From: an uncultured Clostridia bacterium
Lineage (GTDB): Bacteria; Bacillota; Clostridia; Christensenellales; Borkfalkiaceae
Length of the DNA: 15,795 nt
NCBI GenBank assembly: GCA_937912025.1
Contig: CALDOZ010000019.1
Coordinates: 1 to 15,795, forward strand
Reading direction: 5' to 3'
Position numbers and translations under genes: made by a program. Below the pieces are notes generated by a model. It worked only from the letters and a program-made list of their open reading frames with translations, ran no database searches and was not told the origin of the DNA. Of this stretch, positions 6,896-13,910 are shown in pieces. Within the stretch, counting starts at the first letter, position 1; each line of letters opens with the position of its first letter.

Positions 6896-9493
6896 ATGAA
6901 AGATTACAGTTTAAACGTAAATAAAATTTATAGTAAGTATAATTCAAGCGAAAAAGGGCTAAGTGACTTTTTTGTTAAAGAAAACAGAAATAAATACGGC
7001 GCAAACGTACTAACAAAGAAAAAAAGCAAAAACCTTTTTTCAAAAATTATCGACGCTATGCTCGACCCAATGCTGATTATTCTTGAAATAGCCTTTATTA
7101 TAACGCTCGGCATAAATATAGGCAAAATTATAAAAGGTATTGAAAGCGATTTATTCGAGTGTGTTGGAATACTGTTTTCAATTTCGTTAAGCGTTGCTTT
7201 GACGGTTATTATGGAAGGAAAGTCTCAAAAGGCTTTTGATATGCTAAGCAGTATATATAATAAAGCGCAAGTAAAGGTAATAAGGAATAACGAAATTAGG
7301 TTAATAAACCAAACGGAACTCGTATGCGGTGACGTTGTATTTTTAGAAAGTGGTGATAAAATTTTTGCCGACGGCAGAATTATTAAATGCAAAAGTTTCA
7401 AAACTGACGAAAGCGCGTTAACGGGTGAAAGTTTATCCGTTAGTAAGTGTGACGACGTCGTTCTATGCGACAAAACTCCGCTTGCTGAAAGGGTTAATTG
7501 CGTATATAGTGGAACTTTTGTAACGGAAGGTAGCGCAACTGTAATAATAACTGCGGTTGGCGATTATTCTGAAACGGGTAAAATTGCAAGCGAATTACAA
7601 ACAAAAAACTGTATTTCAGCGCCACTTCAAGAAAAATTGAGTAGGCTTAGTAAATTGATAACGGCGCTCGGTAGCATTGCATCGTTATTCGTTTTAATTT
7701 TAACGCTTATAAAATTATTCGTTGAAGGAAACGTCACTTTCGATACTGTTGAAGAAGCATTTTTAGGCTCAATTATATTGATAGTGGCGTCAGTCCCCGA
7801 AGGTTTACCAACAACGGTAGCGATTGCTCTAACGTTAAACGTTGTTAAACTTAGTAAGTCTAACGCATTAATTAAAAAACTAATAGCAACCGAAACGGTG
7901 GGGTGCGTTAGCGTTATATGTTCTGATAAAACGGGAACGCTTACTCAAAATAAAACTAAGCTTGAAAAGGTTATAAAAGGCGTTAATTTAGTTGAGGAAA
8001 AAACGCCTAAAACTCAAGAAATTATAAATAATATTTGCATTAACTCTACCGCAGATATAGTTAACGAAAATAACGAGTTTAAACGTATTGGAAACGATAC
8101 GGAATGCGCGCTAATAGAGTGGGTTAATTTAAATAAAAAAATAAACTATATAAACGTTAGAAATAATCAAAAAATAGTTGACCAAATACCTTTTTCTTCG
8201 CAAATTAAATATATGCAAACTAAGGTAAATACCGCCGTATATATTAAGGGCGCTCCTGAAAAAATAATTGAGAGAACTTCGCTTAATTATTATGAAAAAA
8301 CAAGGGTTTTCTCAGCAATTTTTGAAGAGCAGTCAAAGGGAAAACGAGTTTTAGCGTTTGCGCATAAAAGCCCAAACGACACGTCTTTTACATACGATGG
8401 ATTTGCCGTTATTACCGACGAAATTAGAAAGGACGTTTATAGCGCTGTAAGCGAGTGTAAAAGCGCTGGCATTGCCGTTAAAATATTAACGGGCGATAAT
8501 GCCGAAACGGCGTTTTGGGTCGCCGAAGAACTAAAAATTGCTAAAGATAAAAATGAAGTTGTTTCGGGGTATGAAATAGATAATATGTCCGACGGCGAGT
8601 TAAAAGAAATTTTAAAGACCGTTACGGTAGTTGCAAGAAGTACTCCTAATACAAAACTAAAAATTGTAAACGCGCTAAAAGAAATGGGCGAAGTCGTAGC
8701 AGTAACGGGCGACGGAGTTAACGACGCTCCCGCAATTAAAAACGCCGATATTGGTATAGCGATGGGTAGTGGTAGCGAAGTTACTAAAGAGGCGAGCGAT
8801 ATTATACTTCTTGATAATTCTTTTTCAACGATAGTTACCGCTATATCGTTTGGTAGAAATATTTACCTTAATTTTCAGCGGTTTATAATGTTTCAGTTGT
8901 CCGTTAATTTAACGGCGGTGGCGTTTATTATAACTTCGCTAATACTTGGGCTTGAAAACCCATTTAATACTTTACAACTTTTGTGGATAAACGTTATTAT
9001 GGACGGTCCACCCGCGCTAACTTTAGGGCTTGAAAGCGGAAGAAGATCAGTAATGAACGAAAAGCCCGTAAAACGAGTAAATAACATAATAACTAAAAAG
9101 ATGTTTGCTAGAATTTTAATACATTCCGCAATAATTTGTTTAGTGTTGTGTTTGCAGTACAAAACCAACTTTTTAAACTGTTTAGATAGCGAAACGTCAA
9201 CGGTAATTTTCACGTTATTTATTTTATTTAATTTGTTTAACGCCTTCAACTGTCGCGAAACGGGTAGCGAAAGTATATTTAGTAATATAAAAAACAACAA
9301 ACTAATGCTTTTAACGTTTATAATAACGTTCATAGTTCAAGTAATAATAATTCAATTTTTAGGAATGTTTTTTAATACCACTCCGCTAAGTTTTGGGTTA
9401 TGGCTTAAAATTATTTTAACGGCGTTTACTATTATATTGACGTCGGAAATATACAAACTTGTATATAGAAAGATAAGAAAAAATAAAATTTAA
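6896..9493 (+). CDS. P-type calcium-transporting ATPase (P2 type)
   Basis: This 865-residue membrane pump has the full P-type layout. TGES is at 176-179 (actuator domain), VPEGLP at 300-305 (TM4), DKTGT with the phosphorylated D344, KGAPE at 451-455 (nucleotide binding), TGDN at 532-535 and TGDGVNDAP at 604-612. Hydrophobic segments lie near 55-75, 88-106, 252-275, 288-312, 664-685, 690-710, 738-756, 768-785, 802-825 and 834-857, which fits ten helices. The PEGLP motif, N671, and N699 with D703 match SERCA/PMCA calcium ligands. The position of SERCA E771 is A674, as in PMCA-like and Listeria LMCA1-like pumps, which predicts one calcium per ATP. Calcium efflux is the likely job; Mn2+ or another cation is possible. 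AAAGGTGA at 6885-6892 is the ribosome site. Confidence 0.9.
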   Translation: MKDYSLNVNKIYSKYNSSEKGLSDFFVKENRNKYGANVLTKKKSKNLFSKIIDAMLDPMLIILEIAFIITLGINIGKIIKGIESDLFECVGILFSISLSVALTVIMEGKSQKAFDMLSSIYNKAQVKVIRNNEIRLINQTELVCGDVVFLESGDKIFADGRIIKCKSFKTDESALTGESLSVSKCDDVVLCDKTPLAERVNCVYSGTFVTEGSATVIITAVGDYSETGKIASELQTKNCISAPLQEKLSRLSKLITALGSIASLFVLILTLIKLFVEGNVTFDTVEEAFLGSIILIVASVPEGLPTTVAIALTLNVVKLSKSNALIKKLIATETVGCVSVICSDKTGTLTQNKTKLEKVIKGVNLVEEKTPKTQEIINNICINSTADIVNENNEFKRIGNDTECALIEWVNLNKKINYINVRNNQKIVDQIPFSSQIKYMQTKVNTAVYIKGAPEKIIERTSLNYYEKTRVFSAIFEEQSKGKRVLAFAHKSPNDTSFTYDGFAVITDEIRKDVYSAVSECKSAGIAVKILTGDNAETAFWVAEELKIAKDKNEVVSGYEIDNMSDGELKEILKTVTVVARSTPNTKLKIVNALKEMGEVVAVTGDGVNDAPAIKNADIGIAMGSGSEVTKEASDIILLDNSFSTIVTAISFGRNIYLNFQRFIMFQLSVNLTAVAFIITSLILGLENPFNTLQLLWINVIMDGPPALTLGLESGRRSVMNEKPVKRVNNIITKKMFARILIHSAIICLVLCLQYKTNFLNCLDSETSTVIFTLFILFNLFNAFNCRETGSESIFSNIKNNKLMLLTFIITFIVQVIIIQFLGMFFNTTPLSFGLWLKIILTAFTIILTSEIYKLVYRKIRKNKI

Positions 9494-9546
9494 CAAAAGT
9501 GGTAAAAAGTTTAATTAAAACGAAAAATAATGCATAAACTGTTTGT

Positions 9547-10272
9547 ATGAGTGAAATTAAAATTTCAGAAAGTAGTATTAGATACAACAACGTAAATTAT
9601 CTTTATCAAACGCTTGGCGACATAATAACGCAAATCGACGCCAAAGTAGACGTGAAAAACGGTCGCAATCGCTACGAACTTAGCGTTGACGTTCCTGAAG
9701 GGTTTAAGGAATTATTTGTCGCCGAAGCCGAAGATAAAATTGCCGACGTAATTGCCATTAATTACAAGTATAACTATTTTAAAAGAAATATTTGCCCAAG
9801 CGGACTATCTCAAAATGAAAGGGAACTTTTGTATATGGCGTTAATATCCGCTGACCTTGATGAAGATAAAAAGTATATAGTAAGAAAGTTAAGGGCGTTT
9901 TCAGAATATTCAATAGACGGTATATTCAATTTTAGAATGAAACCTCTAAAAGAAAAGTGGGGCGAAATTATTTCGTATATACCCCCAACTTTTGCTTCAA
10001 CTGCGCTTAAAGATTTTATTTCTTACTTAATAAAAGATAAACGTGGTAAAAAAATCTATTTTGAAAACGGTAAAGTTTACGATAAGCACTATAATTTATT
10101 AAAAAGAATTGAACTTGTTGGAACGAGTGAAGAACTTAGCGCTGTAAAAGAAATAATATTATCTGGCGCTGGCGAAATAGAATTAATTTCTCCGCTACCT
10201 GATAAAGACGAGTATTACGTTAAAGAATTTTTTGGCGAAAGGGTTTCTTTCGCAAGCGATTACTATTCGTAG
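9547..10272 (+). CDS. ytxC: YtxC-family putative sporulation protein
   Basis: This 241-residue soluble protein has no catalytic motif that I recognise. The central SEYSIDGIFNFRMKPLKEKW (about 118-137) resembles the conserved 'I-x-G-F-x-x-F-R-L' region of the YtxC family, and ytxC lies beside thrS in B. subtilis, as here. The family is annotated as sporulation-associated, but its molecular role is not established. The C-terminal quarter contains a SPLPDKDEYY segment and looks like a small alpha/beta domain. It lies 53 bases after the ATPase gene with no terminator between, so co-transcription is possible. No clear Shine-Dalgarno precedes the ATG, and no better start was found. Confidence 0.65.
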   Translation: MSEIKISESSIRYNNVNYLYQTLGDIITQIDAKVDVKNGRNRYELSVDVPEGFKELFVAEAEDKIADVIAINYKYNYFKRNICPSGLSQNERELLYMALISADLDEDKKYIVRKLRAFSEYSIDGIFNFRMKPLKEKWGEIISYIPPTFASTALKDFISYLIKDKRGKKIYFENGKVYDKHYNLLKRIELVGTSEELSAVKEIILSGAGEIELISPLPDKDEYYVKEFFGERVSFASDYYS

Positions 10273-10311
10273 AATATTTTGCTTGAAAATAAAAAATCGA
10301 GCAAAAAAGCG

Positions 10312-10339
10312 TTGACAAAATTAAAAAACGGGGTATAAT
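10312..10339 (+). promoter_or_regulatory. thrS promoter
   Basis: A perfect TTGACA at 10312-10317 and a perfect TATAAT at 10334-10339 are separated by 16 bases. Transcription would start near 10346 and run straight into the T-box leader. Confidence 0.9.
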
Positions 10340-10345
10340 TATACT

Positions 10346-10571
10346 TACAAGTTAATAGGACTTATTTGAGACAAGTAGCGTTACCTTAGTTTTCCAGAGA
10401 GTATTGCCCGTGGCTGAAAGGCGTATATATGAAAGTAACAGTCGAAACTACTCAATTATCCAAAAAGCCTAACCTGGCTATAAAGGTTAAAGTGGCAGTA
10501 TAACTGCAATTAAGGTGGAACCGCGGAAATATATCCGTCCTTAAACTCGCTTTGAGTTTAAGGACTTTTTT
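10346..10571 (+). promoter_or_regulatory. T-box leader of thrS (tRNA-Thr sensing)
   Basis: This is a transcriptional T-box riboswitch. The T-box core AAGGTGGAACCGCGG is at 10512-10526. Upstream, stem I shows the AG-bulge region CAGAGAG (10395-10401) and the distal-loop sequence CCGTGGCTGAAAGG. GTTAC (10380-10384) pairs with GTAAC near 10435-10439, and AGTA/GAA form the usual specifier-loop motif. The bulge reads UGGA, complementary to a UCCA tRNA end, which fits the U discriminator of tRNA-Thr. Thr codons ACU at 10447-10449 and 10450-10452 lie just after GAA. ACA at 10438-10440 also fits, so the exact specifier is unresolved. Uncharged tRNA would favour the antiterminator over the hairpin at 10537-10571. 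Confidence 0.93.
10537..10571 (+). terminator. T-box attenuator terminator
   Basis: GTCCTTAAACTC (10537-10548) pairs perfectly with GAGTTTAAGGAC (10554-10565) around a GCTTT loop and is followed by six T. The left arm lies just after the T-box bulge, so antiterminator and terminator are mutually exclusive. Confidence 0.95.
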
Positions 10572-10593
10572 ATTTACCGCAAAGGAGAAAGAT

Positions 10594-12534
10594 ATGATAG
10601 TAAAATTACCAGACGGAACTCAAATGGAGTTTTTAGAAAACGCAACTGTAAAAGACGTTGCCTTGGCAATTAGCGAAGGTCTTGCAAGAAACGCCGTTGC
10701 CGGTGAAGTGGACGGCGAACTCGTAGATTTAACGCACCAAGTAAAAGACGGTCAAACTGTAAAAATTATAACGCTTAGAGATGAAGAAGGGCTTAAAATT
10801 TATCGTCACACTTGCTCGCACGTTCTTGCTCAAGCGGTAAAATCTATTTATCCTACTTGTAACTTAGCAATAGGTCCGGTAGTAGATAACGGTTTTTATT
10901 ACGATATAGAATTTAAAACGCCTATTTCTTTAGAAGATTTAACTAAAATTGAAAAAGAAATGCAAAACATTATAAAAAGCGACCTTCCTATCGAAAGATT
11001 TGAACTTCCAAGAAAAGAAGCAATCAAACTTATGAAAGGCTATGGCGAAAATTATAAGGTTGAACTCATTTCCGAACTTCCTGACGGCGAAACTATATCT
11101 TTTTATAAGCAAGGCGCGTTTACTGACCTTTGTCGTGGTCCGCACCTTCCGTCAACGGGAAGAATTAAAGCGTTTAAACTTACTCAACTTACGGGCGCTT
11201 ATTGGAAAGGCGATAGTAAAAATAAAATGCTTACCCGTATTTACGGCACGGCGTTTGAAAAGAAAAGCCAACTTGAAGAATACCTTGAAGCCGTTGAACA
11301 AGCAAAACTTCGCGACCATAACAAGATTGGTAGAGAACTTGGTTATTTCACTACTGTTGACACTATCGGTCAAGGGTTACCCGTGTTATTAGAAAAAGGT
11401 AGCAAAGTCGTTCAAGTTTTACAACGTTTCGTTGAAGACGAAGAGTATAAGCGCGGTTATATTTTAACTAAAACTCCACTCTTTGCAAAAAGCGATTTCT
11501 ATAAAATTTCAGGGCATTGGGATCATTATAGAGAAAGTATGTTCGTTATGGGCGACGAAGAAAAAGACAAAGAAGTTTTTGCGCTTCGTCCTATGACTTG
11601 TCCTTTCCAATTCCAAGTATACCTTAATAAACAAAGAAGTTACCGCGATTTACCTATGCGCCTTGGCGAAACTTCAACTCTTTTTAGAAATGAAGATAGC
11701 GGTGAAATGCACGGGCTTATTAGAGTACGTCAATTTACTATTTCAGAAGGTCACCTTGCTTGTACTCCAGAACAACTTGAAGGCGAGTTTAAAGGTTGCG
11801 TTGACTTAATGCTTTATATGATGAAAGCAGTTGGTCTTGATGGCGATATTTCTTACCGTTTTAGTAAGTGGGACCCAAATAATAAAGAAAAATATATAGG
11901 TTCAGCAGAAGAATGGGAAAACGTTCAAGATACAATGAAAGGTATTTTAGATAACCTTGGCATTAACTATAAAGAAGCCGAAGGCGAAGCGGCGTTCTAC
12001 GGTCCTAAACTTGACGTTCAAATTAAAAACGTGTTTGGTAAAGAAGATACTTTAATTACTATTCAAGTAGACTTCCAACTTGCTAAACGTTTTGGTATGG
12101 AATACGTTGATAAAGACGGTTCTAAAAAATTCCCGTACGTTATTCATAGAACTAGTATGGGTTGTTATGAAAGAACTCTTGCGTTGTTACTTGAAAAATA
12201 CGCCGGCGCGCTTCCTCTTTGGATGGCTCCGTTCCAAGTTGCTATTTTAGGCGTTACCGATAGAACTGAAGAATATTGTAAGGCGTTATCTAGTCGCCTT
12301 ATTGAAGAGGGTATTAGACCTTTCCTTGATATTCGCTCTGAAAAAATTGGTAAAAAGATTAGAGAAGCGCAACTTGAAAAAATACCTTATATGCTTATTA
12401 TTGGCGATAAAGAAGTTGAAAACGGCAATACCGTATCTGTTAGACGTAGAAAAGACGGCGATTTAGGTTCAATGACTATCGACGAATTTATCGCAAAAGT
12501 TAAAGGCGAAGTGAAACAATTAAAACTTGATTAA
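10594..12534 (+). CDS. thrS: Threonyl-tRNA synthetase
   Basis: This class II synthetase charges tRNA-Thr. With the ATG at 10594 it is 646 residues, the normal length. Order: TGS domain (about 1-62); editing domain with H72 and H76 in HTCSH and C180, H184 in CRGPH, which remove mischarged serine; and catalytic core with motif 2 FRNEDSGEMHGL. Zinc ligands are C336 (MTCPF), H387 (EGHLAC) and H518 (IHRTS). An anticodon-binding domain follows from about 536 and contains GVTDRTEEY and DIRSEKIGKKIREA. I chose 10594 because AAAGGAG at 10581-10587 precedes it and the protein starts MIVKLPDG. A TTG at 10552 is in frame but lies inside the T-box terminator. Expression is governed by the T-box. Confidence 0.97.
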   Translation: MIVKLPDGTQMEFLENATVKDVALAISEGLARNAVAGEVDGELVDLTHQVKDGQTVKIITLRDEEGLKIYRHTCSHVLAQAVKSIYPTCNLAIGPVVDNGFYYDIEFKTPISLEDLTKIEKEMQNIIKSDLPIERFELPRKEAIKLMKGYGENYKVELISELPDGETISFYKQGAFTDLCRGPHLPSTGRIKAFKLTQLTGAYWKGDSKNKMLTRIYGTAFEKKSQLEEYLEAVEQAKLRDHNKIGRELGYFTTVDTIGQGLPVLLEKGSKVVQVLQRFVEDEEYKRGYILTKTPLFAKSDFYKISGHWDHYRESMFVMGDEEKDKEVFALRPMTCPFQFQVYLNKQRSYRDLPMRLGETSTLFRNEDSGEMHGLIRVRQFTISEGHLACTPEQLEGEFKGCVDLMLYMMKAVGLDGDISYRFSKWDPNNKEKYIGSAEEWENVQDTMKGILDNLGINYKEAEGEAAFYGPKLDVQIKNVFGKEDTLITIQVDFQLAKRFGMEYVDKDGSKKFPYVIHRTSMGCYERTLALLLEKYAGALPLWMAPFQVAILGVTDRTEEYCKALSSRLIEEGIRPFLDIRSEKIGKKIREAQLEKIPYMLIIGDKEVENGNTVSVRRRKDGDLGSMTIDEFIAKVKGEVKQLKLD

Positions 12535-12561
12535 AAATTTTATAAAACGACTGAAAAACGT

Positions 12562-12590
12562 TTGACAATTACGCGTTTAGGTGGTAATAT
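12562..12590 (+). promoter_or_regulatory. infC-rpmI-rplT promoter
   Basis: A perfect TTGACA at 12562-12567 and TAATAT at 12585-12590 are separated by 17 bases. Transcription would start near 12597. There is no clear terminator between thrS and this promoter, so some read-through is possible. Confidence 0.85.
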
Positions 12591-12664
12591 ATTTACGACA
12601 AGTAGAAGTTACCCCTTCTCGCCGGCAACAATTAGGTTCGCTTGGCTTGATAAATTGTTTAATG

Positions 12665-12682
12665 CGCTTATTAGCGTTTTTT
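12665..12682 (+). terminator. Short terminator-like hairpin in the infC leader
   Basis: CGCT-TATT-AGCG (12665-12676) is followed directly by six T. The stem is only 4 pairs (5 with a G-U pair), so alone it would be weak. It lies immediately before the stronger terminator and could act as a pause. Confidence 0.35.
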
Positions 12683-12685
12683 ACG

Positions 12686-12719
12686 ACGGGTTACTTTTTC
12701 GTAACCCGTTAATTTTTTT
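12686..12719 (+). terminator. Leader attenuator terminator before infC
   Basis: ACGGGTTAC (12686-12694) pairs perfectly with GTAACCCGT (12701-12709). A T-run follows at 12713-12719, and infC starts shortly after. It is the likely control point of the L20 leader. Confidence 0.88.
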
Positions 12720-12737
12720 ATAGGATGGTACACAGTT

Positions 12738-13247
12738 ATTAAAGACCAACATCAAATCAACGAAGAAATAAGAGATAAAGAAGTTCGCCTTATAGGTAAT
12801 AACGGCGAGCAACTTGGTATTGTTAGTTCGTCAGAAGCAATAAGACTTGCTTACGATCAAGACCTTGACCTTGTTAAAATTTCTCCGAATGCAAACCCTC
12901 CAGTTTGCAAAATAATGGATTACGGTAAGTTTAAGTTTGAACAACTTAAACGTCAAAAAGAAGCGAAGAAAAATCAAAAAGTTGTTGAGCTTAAAGAAAT
13001 TTGGCTTTCAATGACTATTGACATTGGCGACCTTAACGTTAAAGCAAAACAGGCCGTTAAATTTCTTGGCGCAGGTAACAAAGTTAAAGTATCTATAAGA
13101 ATGCGTGGTAGACAAAACGCTCACTCAGACTTAGGCGTTGACGTAATGAACAAATTCTTCACTATGATTGAAGATAGCGCCGTTATGGAAAAAAAGCCTA
13201 TGCTTGAAGGTAGAAACATTCTTATGATATTAGCCCCAAAGGCTTAA
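12738..13247 (+). CDS. infC: Translation initiation factor IF-3, with ATT start codon
   Basis: IF3 binds the 30S subunit, prevents premature 50S joining and checks start codon-tRNA pairing. The first in-frame ATG (12915) would remove the whole N-terminal domain. Reading back, the frame continues through VCKIMDYGKFKFEQ, ISPNANPPV, NNGEQLG and INEEIRDKEVRL, all hallmarks of IF3. The only sensible start is ATT at 12738, giving 169 residues that begin MKDQHQINEEIR. No in-frame ATG, GTG or TTG lies nearby upstream. infC begins with ATT in E. coli and some Bacillus relatives too, where IF3 represses initiation at this rare codon. The C-terminal domain ends GRNILMILAPKA. The Shine-Dalgarno is weak (AGGA at 12722-12725). 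Confidence 0.93.
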   Translation: MKDQHQINEEIRDKEVRLIGNNGEQLGIVSSSEAIRLAYDQDLDLVKISPNANPPVCKIMDYGKFKFEQLKRQKEAKKNQKVVELKEIWLSMTIDIGDLNVKAKQAVKFLGAGNKVKVSIRMRGRQNAHSDLGVDVMNKFFTMIEDSAVMEKKPMLEGRNILMILAPKA

Positions 13248-13279
13248 ATTACAATAGAAATTTTTAGGAGGATACAGAT

Positions 13280-13480
13280 ATGCCGAAAATGAAATCGCAC
13301 AGCGGTGCTAAAAAGCGTTTCTCACTTACTGGTACTGGTAAGGTTAAGAGAGGACATCAAGGTAAGAGCCACATCTTATCTAAGAAAACTACTAAGAGAA
13401 AAAGAAGACTTAGAACTACTACTTATGTAGACAACACTCAGGAAAAGACGATGAAGTCTTTAATTCCTTACAAAAACTAA
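13280..13480 (+). CDS. rpmI: 50S ribosomal protein L35
   Basis: L35 is a small, very basic protein of the large ribosomal subunit. The 66-residue product is of normal size and starts MPKMKSHSGAKKRFSLTGTG, a family hallmark. It continues with a run of lysines and arginines (KKTTKRKRRLR at about 35-45) that contacts rRNA, and ends MKSLIPYKN. AGGAGG at 13266-13271 is a strong ribosome site. It is the middle gene of infC-rpmI-rplT, 32 bases after infC and 19 before rplT, so control by the upstream L20 leader is expected. Confidence 0.97.
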   Translation: MPKMKSHSGAKKRFSLTGTGKVKRGHQGKSHILSKKTTKRKRRLRTTTYVDNTQEKTMKSLIPYKN

Positions 13481-13499
13481 TAAAGGAGATTGACGATTT

Positions 13500-13856
13500 A
13501 TGCTTATTAAAAGAGGTGTAAACGCTGTTAAAAAGCGTAGAAAAATAATGAAACTTGCTAAAGGTTACTACGGCGGTAAAAGCAAACTTTATAGAGTTGC
13601 AAGAGAAGCCGTTATGAAATCTCTTAGCTATGCATACGTTGGAAGAAAAAATAAAAAGAGAGATTTCCGTCAACTCTGGATTGCTCGTATTAATGCAGGA
13701 TGCAGAATGTTCGGTTTATCTTACAGCAAATTTATGTATGGTCTTAAACTTGCAGGTATCAATCTTAACAGAAAAGTACTTGCTGATATGGCTGTTAACG
13801 ACATTGCAGGTTTTTCAGCGTTAGTTGAAACTGCAAAAGCGCAACTTTCTAAATAA
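13500..13856 (+). CDS. rplT: 50S ribosomal protein L20
   Basis: L20 is an early assembly protein of the 50S subunit and, in B. subtilis, the repressor of its own operon. The 118-residue product has the usual size. It contains LAKGYYGGKSKLYRVA (about 19-34), the strongly conserved RDFRQLWIARINAG (about 54-67) and LSYSKFMYGLKLAGINLNRK. The N-terminal arm is lysine- and arginine-rich. AAAGGAG at 13482-13488 is the ribosome site. A terminator directly follows, ending the operon. Its presumed RNA target is the leader at 12597-12719. Confidence 0.97.
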   Translation: MLIKRGVNAVKKRRKIMKLAKGYYGGKSKLYRVAREAVMKSLSYAYVGRKNKKRDFRQLWIARINAGCRMFGLSYSKFMYGLKLAGINLNRKVLADMAVNDIAGFSALVETAKAQLSK

Positions 13857-13860
13857 TATA

Positions 13861-13900
13861 AAAGGCTGTCCGTAATTTTATTGACAGCCTTTAAGTTTTT
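13861..13900 (+). terminator. Terminator of infC-rpmI-rplT
   Basis: AAAGGCTGTC (13861-13870) pairs perfectly with GACAGCCTTT (13883-13892). Five T follow at 13896-13900. The right arm also contains most of a TTGACA sequence (13881-13886). Confidence 0.9.
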
Positions 13901-13907
13901 GTATAAA
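13881..13907 (+). promoter_or_regulatory. Possible promoter nested in the rplT terminator
   Basis: A perfect TTGACA at 13881-13886 and TATAAA at 13902-13907 are separated by 15 bases, shorter than the ideal 17. The -10 box ends only 3 bases before the ATG at 13911, so a start at the normal distance would fall on the start codon. It is tentative because of the spacer. Confidence 0.35.
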
Positions 13908-13910
13908 CGT

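Larger units (their letters stand above)
12597..12719 (+). promoter_or_regulatory. L20-type leader of infC-rpmI-rplT
   Basis: The leader has the layout of the Firmicutes L20 autoregulatory leader. There is a small hairpin AGAAG-TTACCC-CTTCT (12604-12619), a longer element closed by ACAATT (12628-12633) and AATTGT (12653-12658), and then terminator hairpins before infC. In B. subtilis, excess L20 binds such a leader and causes premature termination. Assignment rests on position before infC-rpmI-rplT and overall architecture, not on an alignment. Confidence 0.7.

Noticed and set aside
10277..10306. TTTTGCTTGA/TCGAGCAAAA hairpin after ytxC as a terminator
   Set aside because: Pairing is good, but it is followed by an A-run rather than a T-run on the coding strand, so termination of ytxC is not supported.
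10552..10593. Upstream in-frame TTG start for thrS
   Set aside because: It lies in the loop of the T-box terminator and adds 14 residues without homology; the ATG at 10594 has an AAAGGAG site at proper spacing.
12915..13247. infC as a 110-residue protein from the first ATG
   Set aside because: This would remove the whole IF3 N-terminal domain, which is clearly encoded in frame upstream from ATT 12738.
13881..13910. Upstream in-frame TTG start for the methyltransferase
   Set aside because: It lies in the right arm of the rplT terminator; SpoU-family homology begins only after the ATG at 13911.
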